From: Glaciihabitans sp.
GTDB taxonomy: Bacteria; Actinomycetota; Actinomycetes; Actinomycetales; Microbacteriaceae
Assembly: GCA_025463785.1 (NCBI GenBank)
Contig: JAODBD010000013.1
Coordinates: 62,001 to 126,000 of the forward strand
Length of the DNA: 64,000 nucleotides
Reading direction: 5' to 3'
Shown: positions 1 through 8,497 of the stretch, one piece after another
Layout of the letters: each line of letters begins with the position of its first letter
Position numbering within the stretch: the first letter of the stretch is position 1
Notes under the pieces: generated by a model
Seen by the model: only the letters and a program-made list of their open reading frames with translations
Told to the model about the DNA's origin: nothing
The model's database searches: none
Program-made: the position numbers and the translations under genes

Positions 1-247
1 TGGCGGTGTGAAACAGCCCTGCATCCCGCGGGCTCGCGTGCTTGAGCGCCGGAGCCGATTCGAGGATGATGACGGGCGTCGTGCCGCGCCCGAGTTTGAC
101 TGTGGCGCCGCTTTCGCTCAGGACCTGCAGCGTGACGGCATCGCGGTAGTACGCGGTCATCGCGTCGAGGTCGGCGACGAGCAGCGTCACTGCGCCCATG
201 GCCGTGTCTGCGGCGAGTTGATCGTTCACGACTTCATACAACCGCAT
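1..247 (-). CDS. VOC (glyoxalase-like) family protein, 3' end outside window
   Basis: The minus strand is open from an ATG at 247 to the window edge (82 codons, no stop). The translation contains MGAVTLLVADLDAMTAYYRD, the typical first beta-alpha unit of a vicinal-oxygen-chelate domain, followed by LGRGTTPVIILE and HASPRDAGLFHTA, as in glyoxalase/bleomycin-resistance/ring-cleaving dioxygenase relatives. VOC proteins bind a metal and a small molecule; the substrate cannot be told from this fragment. No clear ribosome binding site precedes the ATG, and the in-frame ATG at 199 is a possible alternative start. It lies downstream of purC on the same strand, 236 bp away, so it is probably a separate unit. 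Confidence 0.75.
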   Translation of the reverse strand, partial: MRLYEVVNDQLAADTAMGAVTLLVADLDAMTAYYRDAVTLQVLSESGATVKLGRGTTPVIILESAPALKHASPRDAGLFHTA

Positions 248-310
248 GGACCGGGCGCGCATTCCTTCGTTCGCGGGCGCCGCTGCGCGTCAGGGAGGTG
301 CAATACGGGT

Positions 311-346
311 ATGTCAGTTCGCGCAGATGTGTTCGTGAACTGACAT
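311..346. repeat. Inverted repeat with perfect 10-bp arms
   Basis: ATGTCAGTTC (311-320) is followed after 16 bases by its exact reverse complement GAACTGACAT (337-346). It sits between the 3' end of purC and the next minus-strand gene, so it may act as a weak terminator or as an operator for the VOC gene. No T-run follows on the minus strand. Confidence 0.5.
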
Positions 347-362
347 AGCTGAAACGGATAGG

Positions 363-401
363 CCGGGAGCCGGGAGCCGGGAGCCGGGAGCCGGGAGCCG
401 G
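363..401. repeat. Tandem 7-bp repeat (GGGAGCC), five copies
   Basis: Five consecutive perfect copies of a 7-base unit (GGGAGCC on the plus strand) lie in the purC-VOC intergenic region. Simple repeats of this kind are rare in actinobacterial chromosomes and are prone to slippage. No gene reading through them looks real. Confidence 0.85.
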
Positions 402-430
402 TTCGAGTGAGGCCCGCGCTCGCGGCCGCG

Positions 431-496
431 CGACAGACGGACAGACAGCCCGCAGTCAGCCAGCCAGCCAACCAGCAAGTCAGTCAGGCAGTCAGG
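431..496. repeat. Degenerate tetranucleotide repeat (CAGN/AGTC type) reaching the purC stop
   Basis: A run of CAGA, CAGC and CAGT tetramers occupies this stretch and touches the last four codons of purC. It follows the 7-bp repeat after about 30 bases. The change of repeat type suggests successive slippage events. Confidence 0.7.
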
Positions 497-1338
497 CGCC
501 CGAGCAATTCGCGGTAGCGCTCGACGGTGGTGGCGACGACATCCGCAGGCAGTGGCGGCGGCTCGCCGGTCTGGTCCCAGTTGGCCTTCAGCCAATCGCG
601 TACCGGCTGCTTGTCGAAGCTAGCGGTGCGGTCGCCGCTCGCGTAGGTGGCGGCATCCCAATATCGGCTGCTGTCGGAAGTCAGAACCTCGTCACCGAGC
701 GTGATTGTGCCGTCGATGTCGGAGCCGAACTCGAACTTCGTGTCGGCGAGGATGATTCCGTGAGACTCCGCAATGACGGATGCACGGGTGAAGATCGTGA
801 GCGAAAGGTCGCGCAGCGCGGTCGCATTGGTGAGACCGACGAGCTCGGCGCTGCGCTCAAGCGTGATGTTCTCGTCGTGCTGGCCAACGGGAGCTTTCCA
901 CGCGGGCGTGTAGATCGGCTCGGGAAGTCGGTCGCCGTCCCTCAGGCCCGCCGGCAGCCTGATTCCGCACACGCTCCGCGATTCCTGGTACTCAGCCCAA
1001 CCACTGCCAGAGAGATAACCGCGAACCACGCACTCGATCGGAAACATAACGAGCTTCTTCACCAACATCGCCCGGTCGGCGACGGCGGGCGGGATGATCT
1101 TCCACTCGCTGTCGGGAGCCAGGTGATTCGGCATCCCATCGAGCTGGTCGAACCACCAATGGCTCAGCTCGGTGAGCATCGCCCCCTTACCCGGGATCGC
1201 GGGCGACAGCACGTGATCGAACGCGCTGACTCGATTGCTCGCCACCATGAGCACGCGGTCGGGGTGCGCATCCGTCGCATACAGGTCACGTACCTTGCCC
1301 GAATAGAGGTGCTCCCAGCCATCCAGTTCTTCGCTCAT
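484..1338 (-). CDS. purC: Phosphoribosylaminoimidazole-succinocarboxamide synthase (SAICAR synthase)
   Basis: This cytosolic enzyme joins CAIR and L-aspartate with ATP to give SAICAR in de novo purine synthesis. The 284-residue protein begins with the family hallmark LYSGKVRDLY (about residues 11-20), then VASNRVSAFDHVL, and later PIECVVRGYLSGSGW and ILADTKFEFG, all typical of SAICAR synthase. Its length matches the longer actinobacterial/eukaryotic type. The ATG overlaps the purD stop by one base (TGATG), so purD and purC are translationally coupled. The 3' end runs into a tetranucleotide repeat. Confidence 0.97.
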   Translation of the reverse strand: MSEELDGWEHLYSGKVRDLYATDAHPDRVLMVASNRVSAFDHVLSPAIPGKGAMLTELSHWWFDQLDGMPNHLAPDSEWKIIPPAVADRAMLVKKLVMFPIECVVRGYLSGSGWAEYQESRSVCGIRLPAGLRDGDRLPEPIYTPAWKAPVGQHDENITLERSAELVGLTNATALRDLSLTIFTRASVIAESHGIILADTKFEFGSDIDGTITLGDEVLTSDSSRYWDAATYASGDRTASFDKQPVRDWLKANWDQTGEPPPLPADVVATTVERYRELLGRLTA

Positions 1339-2576
1339 CAGGCAACCCTCTCGGCGATGTCGGTGCGGTACTGCCCGCCCTTCAGGTGAATCTGGTCGAG
1401 CGCCGCATACGCTTTCGCGCGCGCGGCGGCGAAGTTCTCGCCGAGCGCGACCACGCTGAGCACCCGCCCCCCTGTCGCGATGAAACCGGTCGGGGATGCC
1501 GCGGTCGCCGCGTGCAGAATCGTCACGTCAGTCGCCGCCTCCAGTCCGCTCAGGGGGCGGCCGATGATCGGATCCTCGGGATAACCCTCGCTCGCGAGGA
1601 CGACAGTTACGGCAACCTCATCCGAAAATTCGGGGCGAGGCAGCGAGCCGAGACCGCCGGTCGCCGCAGCGAATAGCAAACCACTCAAGGGGGTTACGAG
1701 CCTCGGCAAAACGACCTGAGTTTCGGGGTCGCCGAATCGCGCGTTGAACTCGATGACGCGCGTGCCCTTCGAGGTGAGGATCAACCCGCAATAAAGGAGT
1801 CCGATGAACGGCTTCTGCTCGGCGGCAAGCTGTCGGATCGTCGGCAGAGCGATGGTCTCGATGACCTCATCGACGAAGCCCTCGGGCAGCCACGGCAGCG
1901 GCGAATATGCGCCCATGCCACCGGTGTTGGGCCCCTCGTCGCGATCGAAGATGCGCTTGTAGTCTTGCGCTGGAGAGAGCGGCAGCACGGTGTGGCCATC
2001 GCTCAGCAGGAACAGCGAAACCTCCTGGCCCGCGAGAAACTCTTCGACCAGGACGCTGCCGTGCTGCAACCAGTACTCGGCATGGGCAATGGCAGCGTTG
2101 CGCTCGGGTGTCACCAGAACGCCCTTGCCCGCAGCGAGACCGTCGGCCTTCACGACGTAGGGCGCGCCGTATTCGTCGATCGCGACGATCGCCTCGTCCA
2201 GCGTGCCGGCACGAACGGCTCGACCGGTCGGAACGCCGGCCTCATCCATGATCCGCTTGGCGAACGTCTTGCTGCCCTCGAGGGCGGCGGCGGCTTTGCC
2301 CGGACCGAACACGGGGATGCCGCGTGCCCGCACCTTGTCTGCGACCCCCGCGACCAGCGGAGCCTCCGGCCCAATCACGACCAAATCGATTGCGTTGTCG
2401 AGCGCGTACTGCGTCACGACATCCCCGTTGGTCGGATCGAGCGCAACCACGGGAACGGATGCCGCAATGCCGGCATTGCCGGGCGCCGCGGTGATCTCGT
2501 GGCCGGCCTGCTCCGCGAGCAGCGACGTGATGATGGCATGCTCGCGCGCACCGGAGCCCAGAACAAGGATTCGCAC
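1338..2576 (-). CDS. purD: Phosphoribosylamine-glycine ligase (GAR synthetase)
   Basis: PurD ligates glycine to phosphoribosylamine using ATP, the second step of de novo purine synthesis. The 412-residue protein starts with the nucleotide-binding-like [10 protein letters not shown] (residues 6-15). It then shows the ATP-grasp segment with [34 protein letters not shown] and the metal/ATP motif [12 protein letters not shown] near residue 280. It is the first gene of the purD-purC pair. The divergent sterol-carrier-like gene starts 36 bp away, so the two promoters share a very short region. Confidence 0.97.
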   Translation of the reverse strand: MRILVLGSGAREHAIITSLLAEQAGHEITAAPGNAGIAASVPVVALDPTNGDVVTQYALDNAIDLVVIGPEAPLVAGVADKVRARGIPVFGPGKAAAALEGSKTFAKRIMDEAGVPTGRAVRAGTLDEAIVAIDEYGAPYVVKADGLAAGKGVLVTPERNAAIAHAEYWLQHGSVLVEEFLAGQEVSLFLLSDGHTVLPLSPAQDYKRIFDRDEGPNTGGMGAYSPLPWLPEGFVDEVIETIALPTIRQLAAEQKPFIGLLYCGLILTSKGTRVIEFNARFGDPETQVVLPRLVTPLSGLLFAAATGGLGSLPRPEFSDEVAVTVVLASEGYPEDPIIGRPLSGLEAATDVTILHAATAASPTGFIATGGRVLSVVALGENFAAARAKAYAALDQIHLKGGQYRTDIAERVA

Positions 2577-2600
2577 GAGTCAAGGGTACCGGGGCATTGT

Positions 2601-2606
2601 TACCGT
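2601..2606 (+). promoter_or_regulatory. -10 element of a probable leaderless promoter
   Basis: TACCGT (TAnnnT) ends exactly six bases before the ATG at 2613, which places the expected transcription start on the start codon. No ribosome binding site precedes the ATG and no convincing -35 is seen. Confidence 0.4.
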
Positions 2607-2612
2607 TGGACC

Positions 2613-2975
2613 ATGGCGAGGGCGCGGATAGCAGACGAAATCGGCGAGGCGGCCGTCAGGGCTGCGCTCGCGGGCGACAGTCGCGACACCGTTGCGACCG
2701 CGGTTCGCTACCTCCTGCAACTACTCGCCGAGCAGGCGCCTGGTAACACCGTCGAGGTGCGTGTTCCCCCGTTCGGTGCCGTGCAAGCCATCGAGGGACC
2801 GCGCCACACCCGGGGCACGCCGCCGAACGTGATCGAGATGGATGCCGCAACCTGGCTCGCGATGGCGACCGGCGCGACAGCGTGGTCGGCCGCGGTCTCG
2901 CAGGGGGCCGTTTCGGCATCCGGTTCACGGGCTGACCTCTCCGATCATCTGCCCATCCTGCGGATGCGAGAATGA
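2613..2975 (+). CDS. Sterol-carrier-protein-like (bacterial SCP) family protein
   Basis: This 120-residue soluble protein resembles the small actinobacterial SCP family found near purD. It has an N-terminal helical segment (ADEIGEAAVRAALAGDSRDTVATAVRYLLQLLAEQAPGN, described here by its ends), then a beta region with VEVRVPPFGAVQAIEGP and the conserved RGTPPNVIEMDAATWLAMATG. SCP-2-like domains bind lipids, but the bacterial members have no proven ligand. The start was set at the ATG that opens this domain. It appears leaderless, with a TAnnnT element six bases upstream. A GTG start for the next gene lies 5 bp after its stop, which suggests an operon. Confidence 0.8.
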   Translation: MARARIADEIGEAAVRAALAGDSRDTVATAVRYLLQLLAEQAPGNTVEVRVPPFGAVQAIEGPRHTRGTPPNVIEMDAATWLAMATGATAWSAAVSQGAVSASGSRADLSDHLPILRMRE

Positions 2976-2979
2976 GCTA

Positions 2980-3312
2980 GTGAGCACGCCAGACGACAGC
3001 GAGACCCGGGTTCGCATCCGTCGGGCGCCGAAGTTTTCCGTGTTCCTGATTGTGGGCGGGGCGGTCGGCGTCATCGTTGCGTTCATCCTGACTGCCGTTT
3101 TCCCGGTCGACGACAAGGTCAGTTTCGGACAGGCGTTCGGCTACGTTGCCATTTATGGCGTGACGATCGGCGTTCTGATCGCGGCGGTGATCGCGGTCAT
3201 CCTCGACCGGGTATTGAGCCGACGCGCGAAGACCGTGAGTGCGACGGTCGACCGGCTGCGACCCGTCGACGACGACGGGCAGTTGCGACCCGAGGACGAC
3301 GAGCCTTCCTGA
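2980..3312 (+). CDS. Small two-helix membrane protein, unknown function
   Basis: The 110-residue protein starts at a GTG four bases after the preceding stop and reads VSTPDDSETRVRIRRAPKFS. It has two strongly hydrophobic segments (about residues 19-43 and 53-77, FLIVGGAVGVIVAFILTAVF and a second ending VIAVILDRVL). A charged cytoplasmic tail rich in Asp and Glu follows. Both termini are probably cytoplasmic. I do not recognise a characterised family; small proteins of this kind are common next to purine genes in related actinobacteria. Longer in-frame starts upstream would overlap the SCP-like gene and are unlikely. Confidence 0.75.
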   Translation: MSTPDDSETRVRIRRAPKFSVFLIVGGAVGVIVAFILTAVFPVDDKVSFGQAFGYVAIYGVTIGVLIAAVIAVILDRVLSRRAKTVSATVDRLRPVDDDGQLRPEDDEPS

Positions 3313-3338
3313 TCGTGCCTCCCAAGGCGCCAGCCGCG

Positions 3339-3344
3339 TAGCCT
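3339..3344 (+). promoter_or_regulatory. -10 element of a probable leaderless promoter
   Basis: TAGCCT ends six bases before the lipoprotein ATG at 3351, the same geometry seen at several other genes in this window. The -35 region is weak. Confidence 0.45.
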
Positions 3345-3350
3345 GAAAGC

Positions 3351-3821
3351 ATGCGACGGTTGCGCACACGGGCGCGAGTGAGACGAATGGCGACGGCCTC
3401 CGTGATTGCAGTGGTGACGGGCCTCGGGCTCGGTGGCTGCGAGTCGACCGATCCCATCCCGACGCCGTCCCCCTCGCAGGTCATTGGCACCTGGACGCAC
3501 GGCAACACGTCGCTCGAGTTCGATCAGGACGGCGCATTCCTGATCACGAACATCCCGACCGGGGTGATCGAGCAACGCGCCATCGCAGCAGGTGGTTCAC
3601 CTGTCGGGCCGAACGTGGATGTTTCGGGCAGCTGGCACATCGGCTCCGGCGGTAACGACGTGGGTGGTGCCCCAGGGGTGCAACTCGATTTCGTGCATCC
3701 GGCCAGGGTTGGCCCGAACACCGGGCTGACGCTCGTCGTCTCGGGCAACTATCCGCCCAAACTCTTCGTCTACCTCGGTAACCCAGACACGCGAGTGCAG
3801 TACGCATTCACGAAGCACTAG
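3351..3821 (+). CDS. Secreted lipoprotein of unknown function
   Basis: The 156-residue product begins with a basic n-region (MRRLRTRARVRRM), a hydrophobic stretch (TASVIAVVTGLGL) and a lipobox GLGGC ending at about residue 32, so it should be lipid-anchored outside the membrane. The mature part is a small beta-rich domain with IGTWTHGNTSLEFDQDGAFLITN, similar in style to lipocalin-like or META-like domains in which a quantity is reported against a blank; the fold is not certain. It appears leaderless (see the -10 element just upstream). No neighbour explains its role: purF converges on it from the other side. Confidence 0.8.
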   Translation: MRRLRTRARVRRMATASVIAVVTGLGLGGCESTDPIPTPSPSQVIGTWTHGNTSLEFDQDGAFLITNIPTGVIEQRAIAAGGSPVGPNVDVSGSWHIGSGGNDVGGAPGVQLDFVHPARVGPNTGLTLVVSGNYPPKLFVYLGNPDTRVQYAFTKH

Positions 3822-4002
3822 CGCACCGTCGCATCAGCGCACCGTTGCACTCGCGGCATCCCGTCGGAGAAACAGTTGCCACGCCGTTGCCACGCGGTCT
3901 GAGCTCGGCGGGTCGCCCGAAACTCCGACCGGAGGACCGTCGCGGTGACGACGGCTGAGGCGGGACGGCAGCCGCACCGGCGGCGACGAGGGCGCTGCGG
4001 TG

Positions 4003-5457
4003 TCAGCTCAGTTGGTTGACTTCGACCCAGGCCAGATATTCGGGCGTGACCGTGCCAGTGATGTAGTCGCCCGTGAAGCAGCTCATCTCGAGTGCTGAGA
4101 CGTTCGATCCCTCGAGGATGGCCGCCTGCATGTCGGCGACCTCCTGGTAGATGAGGTAATCGCTGCCCAACTCGGTGTTAATCTCGGGGATCTTGCGACC
4201 GTGCGCGACCAGCTCGTGTCGGCTCGGCATGTTGATGCCGTACACGTGCGGGTAACGAACCGGCGGCGCGGCAGACGTGAAGGTCACTTTGTTCGCGCCG
4301 GCCTCCCGTGCCATCTGCACGATCTCCTTCGAGGTCGTCCCCCGCACGATGGAGTCGTCGACGATCAGGATGTTCTTGCCCCTGAACTCGCTCGACATCG
4401 CGTTGAGCTTCTGCTTGACCGACTTCTTACGCTCCGCCTGGCCGGGCATGATGAAGGTGCGGCCCACGTAGCGGTTCTTGTAGAAGCCTTCGCGGTATTC
4501 GACGCCCAGCTTCTGTGCCACCTGCATCGCGGCGGGTCGCGAGGAGTCGGGGATGGGCATGACAACGTCGATGTCGCCGCGTGGCGTGTACTTCGCGATG
4601 GTGTCGGCGAGTCGATCGCCGAGGCGCAGGCGCGCCTCGTACACGGAGATGCCGTTCATGATCGAGTCGGGCCTCGCCAGGTAGACGTACTCGAAGGAGC
4701 ACGGGATGAGCCGCGGATTCCTGGCGCACTGTCGAGAGGTCATTTCGCCATCCATCGCAATGAAGACGGCTTCACCCGGCTCGAGGTCGCGCACGATTTC
4801 GTAACCGGCGCTTTCGAGGACGAGGGATTCGGATGCGACGATCCAGTCCTGCCCGACGAACCCGGTCGCACGACGACCGAGAACCAGCGGGCGGATGCCG
4901 TACGGGTCCCTGAAGGCGAGCAGGCCGTGACCGGCGATGAGTGCAATCGCGGCGTACGATCCTTCGACGCGCTCGTGCAGCCGGGAGATTGCGGTAAAGA
5001 TCTGGTCAGGATCGAGTTCGGAGCCACTGACCTGCTCCTGCAGCTCATTGGCAAGAACGTTCACGAGCAATTCGGTGTCACTTGAGGTGTTGAGGTGGCG
5101 ACGATCGACGTGGAACAGCTCCTGCGTCAACTCACGCGTGTTCGTCAGGTTGCCGTTGTGAACGAGGATGATGCCGTACGGCGCGTTCACATAGAACGGC
5201 TGCGCCTCTTCTTCGTTGGCGGCGCTGCCGTGTGTGGCGTAGCGGCAGTGGCCAAGCCCCATGGTGCCGGTGAGGGAACGCATGTCACGCGTTCGGTAGG
5301 CCTCGCGCACCTGGCCTCTGGCCTTGAACATGTGGAAGGTGTTATCGGCGGTCGCGATACCCGTCGAATCCTGTCCACGGTGCTGAAGAAGCAACAGGCT
5401 GTCGTAGACCTGTTGGTTGACGGGTTGTGCTGAGACGATGCCCACAATGCCGCACAT
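4003..5457 (-). CDS. purF: Amidophosphoribosyltransferase
   Basis: PurF transfers ammonia from glutamine to PRPP, the committed step of purine synthesis. The 484-residue protein starts MCGIVGIVS, so Cys2 becomes the N-terminal nucleophile after Met removal; there is no long propeptide. The glutaminase half contains LLLQHRGQDSTGIA, GHCRYATHG and NGNLTN. The transferase half contains the PRPP-binding loop ILIVDDSIVRGTT near residue 365. purF is transcribed away from purM here, with two unrelated genes between them, whereas in many relatives purF and purM are adjacent and co-oriented. Confidence 0.98.
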   Translation of the reverse strand: MCGIVGIVSAQPVNQQVYDSLLLLQHRGQDSTGIATADNTFHMFKARGQVREAYRTRDMRSLTGTMGLGHCRYATHGSAANEEEAQPFYVNAPYGIILVHNGNLTNTRELTQELFHVDRRHLNTSSDTELLVNVLANELQEQVSGSELDPDQIFTAISRLHERVEGSYAAIALIAGHGLLAFRDPYGIRPLVLGRRATGFVGQDWIVASESLVLESAGYEIVRDLEPGEAVFIAMDGEMTSRQCARNPRLIPCSFEYVYLARPDSIMNGISVYEARLRLGDRLADTIAKYTPRGDIDVVMPIPDSSRPAAMQVAQKLGVEYREGFYKNRYVGRTFIMPGQAERKKSVKQKLNAMSSEFRGKNILIVDDSIVRGTTSKEIVQMAREAGANKVTFTSAAPPVRYPHVYGINMPSRHELVAHGRKIPEINTELGSDYLIYQEVADMQAAILEGSNVSALEMSCFTGDYITGTVTPEYLAWVEVNQLS

Positions 5458-5577
5458 GCTGCCGGGGTGTTCCTGACGCTATAGGAATAAAGCCATTCCC
5501 AGTGTACGGTCTGCACAGAATCCGCGCGGCCGACGGCGTAGTCGCCTATGTAAGAATCAGTCAGTAAAGGGATCCCG

Positions 5578-6372
5578 ATGACCTTGAACCCCGAGCCCGG
5601 CAATGCGATAACCCACGCCGCCGATTCGCTGGCACGCGCCTACCAATCTGACCTGCGACAGCCCGCCCTCATCCGTGAGCGCATCCTTCGACAGGTAGTC
5701 GATCTTGGCCTGGCGAGCGGACGGGCCATCGATGTCGGCTGCGGCGACGGTTCCACCACTGCAAGTCTTGCTGCGGTTGTCCCGGAAAGGCCAGTGCTGG
5801 GCGTCGATATCTCAGCCGCCATGATCGACGCGGCGACCGCAAACTTTGGCGATCTGGCGGATTTTGAGGTCGGCACATTCGAACAGATGCCCGTGGAACC
5901 GTCGAGTGCGGCACTGATCACCGCGTTGAACATGTGGCATCTTGTCGTCGACCGAGAAGGCGCCTTGCGCGAAGCCAGCAGAGTGCTCAAATCAGGAGGG
6001 CTTCTCGCCATCGTCGGAGCCTTGCGGGAGGACCTCGCCATTCAGACCATTCATCGACTTTTCCCGGCTTTCCACCGCATTAGCTACGGCAGACATCAGT
6101 CCAGGGCCCAGCTCACGGCCATGGCCGAACTCAACGGGCTCAGGCCGATCCTCTTTGAGACGGTGGACTTCGAGGTTCCACTGGGACTTCCGTCTCAGGT
6201 CGTGGAACTCGTGGCTGAGAAGCCCTTCTTCGACATGAGGCTTATGACTGATGCCGATTTCGACGCGGGATTCGACGCCTTTCGTCACGACCTCTCTGAG
6301 CTGCCGGAGGACGAAGCGGTCACGACACCTTCGCGCTGTTCTGTTGTCGTCTTTAGCGTTGGCGAGGCATGA
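5578..6372 (+). CDS. Class I SAM-dependent methyltransferase
   Basis: The 264-residue protein has the SAM-binding motif I AIDVGCGDGSTTASLA (about residues 45-60), the motif II acidic residue in VLGVDISAAMIDAA, and a later ALNMWHLVVDREGALREASRVLKSGGLLAI region typical of small-molecule methyltransferases of the UbiE/MerR-associated type. The substrate is unknown. AAAGGG sits about seven bases before the ATG. It overlaps the next gene by 4 bp (ATGA), which makes a two-gene operon inserted between purF and purM. Confidence 0.88.
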   Translation: MTLNPEPGNAITHAADSLARAYQSDLRQPALIRERILRQVVDLGLASGRAIDVGCGDGSTTASLAAVVPERPVLGVDISAAMIDAATANFGDLADFEVGTFEQMPVEPSSAALITALNMWHLVVDREGALREASRVLKSGGLLAIVGALREDLAIQTIHRLFPAFHRISYGRHQSRAQLTAMAELNGLRPILFETVDFEVPLGLPSQVVELVAEKPFFDMRLMTDADFDAGFDAFRHDLSELPEDEAVTTPSRCSVVVFSVGEA

Positions 6373-7058
6373 AGCGCCGTGGCCAGGCCCGGGCGAACCT
6401 CGCTCGGCTGTGGGATCGCTACGACCGTGGGATCGCCTACATCTTCATCGTCGGATTCGCGGTCCTGGAGTTACTGGTGCTCATCTTCCCTCCCGCCGAG
6501 GGAGTCATTGCGCCCGAGGCTCGCTTGGTATTGCTCTGTCTGGGATTACTCGCCTTCTTTCGGTCTATCGACGCTAACTTGCGGAGCATGACTGCGCGCA
6601 TGCATTCGTCCACGCTTTCGGAGGCGCTGCGGAGAGTCGAGGCACAGCGGATGAAAGACAGCGAACTTTCCATCGCGGCCAACGACGGCGTGAAGTACTA
6701 CTCGTTTCTGTCGGACGGCGGAGCGCAGATCGCTACGCTGCGACTGCTGATCAGCGATCCCACTTTGCTTCAAAGCTGGCGCGGCCTGGCGGAACGAGGA
6801 ATCGTCCTCAATCTTGAGGTCCGTCTGAGGAGTGAGCCTCCTCCGTACCATCTCTTGATCGTGCGCGATCGGGTCGCGTTGTTCGGGGCTTTTCGACCCA
6901 GGCAGACAGGTTTTGCGGCAGGTACGACGATCACAGCTGATGACAGCAATCGCGAGCAGCGCGACCTGATCGCGGTCTACCAGGCGCTCTTCGATATCGC
7001 GTGGGACGAGGCGACGGTGCTGTATCCGTTGAATCCCTCGGGCAGTGCCGCTTCGTAG
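6369..7058 (+). CDS. Membrane protein with large C-terminal cytosolic domain, unknown function
   Basis: The 229-residue protein has a basic N-terminus (MKRRGQARANLARLWDRYDRG), two hydrophobic helices (about residues 22-41 and 49-65), then a soluble domain that I do not recognise. The latter part contains LLISDPTLLQSWRGLAERGIV, YHLLIVRDRVALFGAFRP and a late acidic segment. The layout 'reports an event at a membrane, then variable effector-like domain' is reminiscent of phospholipase-D-like regulatory folds, but no HKD motif is present. It is translationally coupled to the methyltransferase (ATGA overlap), which implies a joint function. The stop lies 26 bp before purM. Confidence 0.7.
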   Translation: MKRRGQARANLARLWDRYDRGIAYIFIVGFAVLELLVLIFPPAEGVIAPEARLVLLCLGLLAFFRSIDANLRSMTARMHSSTLSEALRRVEAQRMKDSELSIAANDGVKYYSFLSDGGAQIATLRLLISDPTLLQSWRGLAERGIVLNLEVRLRSEPPPYHLLIVRDRVALFGAFRPRQTGFAAGTTITADDSNREQRDLIAVYQALFDIAWDEATVLYPLNPSGSAAS

Positions 7059-7084
7059 TCGCTGCGTGGGGCAGACTTAACCCC

Positions 7085-8185
7085 ATGACCACCAGCTACC
7101 GCGAGGCGGGCGTCGACACAGCGGCGGGAGATCTCGCCGTCGAACTCATGAAGTCTGCGGTGCAGAAGACGCACGGCCCCGAGGTTCTCGGCGGCGTCGG
7201 CGGTTTCGCCGGTCTCTTCGATGTGTCGTTCCTGAAGGCCTATCGCCGACCGCTGCTCGCCACCTCGACGGATGGCGTCGGCACCAAGGTTGCGATCGCG
7301 CAGGCGCTGGACAAGCACGACACCATCGGCCAGGACCTCGTCGGAATGGTCGTCGATGACATCGTCGTTGTCGGCGCGAAGCCGCTGTTTATGACCGACT
7401 ACATCGCCTGCGGCCGCGTCGTGCCCGAGCGCATCGCCGACATCGTTGCTGGCATTGCTCGCGCTTGTGCCGAGACGCGAACGGCTCTCGTCGGCGGCGA
7501 GACGGCCGAACATCCCGGGCTCCTCGGGCCCGACGACTACGACGTCGCCGGCGCAGCAGTGGGCGCGGTCGAGGCTGATGCGCAGCTGGGCCCGCACCTC
7601 GTGAAGGAGGGCGATGTCGTCATCGCTATCGGGTCATCCGGGCTGCACTCGAACGGGTTCTCGCTGGTGCGCCACATCCTGAGCCAGAAGAAGATCGGCT
7701 ACCGGGACCGGTCGGATGACCTCGGCGGCATCGTGGGCGAGGTCCTCCTGGAGCCGACCCGCCTGTACACCTCGCCGCTGCTCAGGCTGCTGTCTGACCC
7801 GGTCGTCGGGACGGGCATCCACGCGCTCAGTCACGTCACCGGTGGCGGGATTGCCGCGAACCTTGCGCGTGTTCTCCCGGTCGGATCCTGGGCGGAGGTC
7901 GACCGCGCCAGCTGGTCGCCCGCGCCTGTCTTCCGCGTGCTGGCCGACCTCGGCGAAATCGACCTCGAGTCGACCGAAGGCACCTGGAACCTGGGGATCG
8001 GGATGATCGCGGTCGTCGCCCCCCACGCGGTCGACGGCGTGATCGAGAAGCTGGGCACCGACGGGATGGCCGCCTGGGTCGCCGGGGAGGTCCATACCTC
8101 GACCCGCGATTTCGCCGGATTCGAGCAGGGCGCCAAGGGCGTCAACGGTGGCGCGGTGCGACTCGTTGGTGGCTACGCCAGCTAA
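7085..8185 (+). CDS. purM: Phosphoribosylformylglycinamidine cyclo-ligase (AIR synthetase)
   Basis: PurM closes the imidazole ring of FGAM with ATP to form AIR. The 366-residue protein starts MTTSYREAGVDTAAGD and shows the family motifs STDGVGTKV (about 60-68), DLVGMVVDDIVVVGAKPLFMTDYI, GGETAEHPG, GSSGLHSNGFSLVR and HVTGGGIAANL. The start was chosen at the ATG that opens the family N-terminus; an upstream in-frame start would overlap the preceding gene. An AnnnT element ends about seven bases before the ATG, so the transcript may be leaderless. Its 3' end overlaps the convergent DUF3073 gene by four bases. Confidence 0.97.
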   Translation: MTTSYREAGVDTAAGDLAVELMKSAVQKTHGPEVLGGVGGFAGLFDVSFLKAYRRPLLATSTDGVGTKVAIAQALDKHDTIGQDLVGMVVDDIVVVGAKPLFMTDYIACGRVVPERIADIVAGIARACAETRTALVGGETAEHPGLLGPDDYDVAGAAVGAVEADAQLGPHLVKEGDVVIAIGSSGLHSNGFSLVRHILSQKKIGYRDRSDDLGGIVGEVLLEPTRLYTSPLLRLLSDPVVGTGIHALSHVTGGGIAANLARVLPVGSWAEVDRASWSPAPVFRVLADLGEIDLESTEGTWNLGIGMIAVVAPHAVDGVIEKLGTDGMAAWVAGEVHTSTRDFAGFEQGAKGVNGGAVRLVGGYAS

Positions 8186-8379
8186 GCCGTGGCCGACTCT
8201 TCGCCGACGTCTTCCGATTCTTCGTCGCCGAGGTACTCAGCCCACTTGTCCATCTCCGCGGAGACGGGGGTACTGCTATGCAATTCATTAGCAAGTGCAC
8301 CGTAGTTTGTGTCCGGGCTGTAGTACTTCAAATCCCGGGCAACCTTGGTGTGCTTTGCCTTCTGACGGCCGCGCCCCAT
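8182..8379 (-). CDS. DUF3073 family protein
   Basis: A 65-residue basic-then-acidic protein starting MGRGRQKAKHTKVARDLKYYSP, the signature of the actinobacterial DUF3073 family, which is typically encoded next to purM. Function is unknown. The start at 8379 is supported by GAGGGGGT six bases upstream and by the family N-terminus; an earlier in-frame ATG at 8394 adds five residues. The C-terminus is rich in Glu and Asp (LGDEESEDVGEESATA). It converges on purM with a 4-bp overlap. Confidence 0.92.
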   Translation of the reverse strand: MGRGRQKAKHTKVARDLKYYSPDTNYGALANELHSSTPVSAEMDKWAEYLGDEESEDVGEESATA

Positions 8380-8485
8380 GCGTGACCCCCTCATGTAGAT
8401 AAACGATCGACGATAGATTGAAAACCAACGGGCAGTTTATCACGCGCGACGGAGCATACCGCTCTGCACGCCTGCGCGCGGACTG

Positions 8486-8491
8486 TAACGT
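8486..8491 (+). promoter_or_regulatory. -10 element of a probable leaderless promoter
   Basis: TAACGT ends six bases before the GTG at 8498, which supports that GTG as both transcription and translation start. Confidence 0.45.
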
Positions 8492-8497
8492 TGATGA

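Noticed and set aside
4201-5085. 294-codon plus frame inside purF
   Set aside because: Shadow of a high-GC gene; purF explains the region fully.
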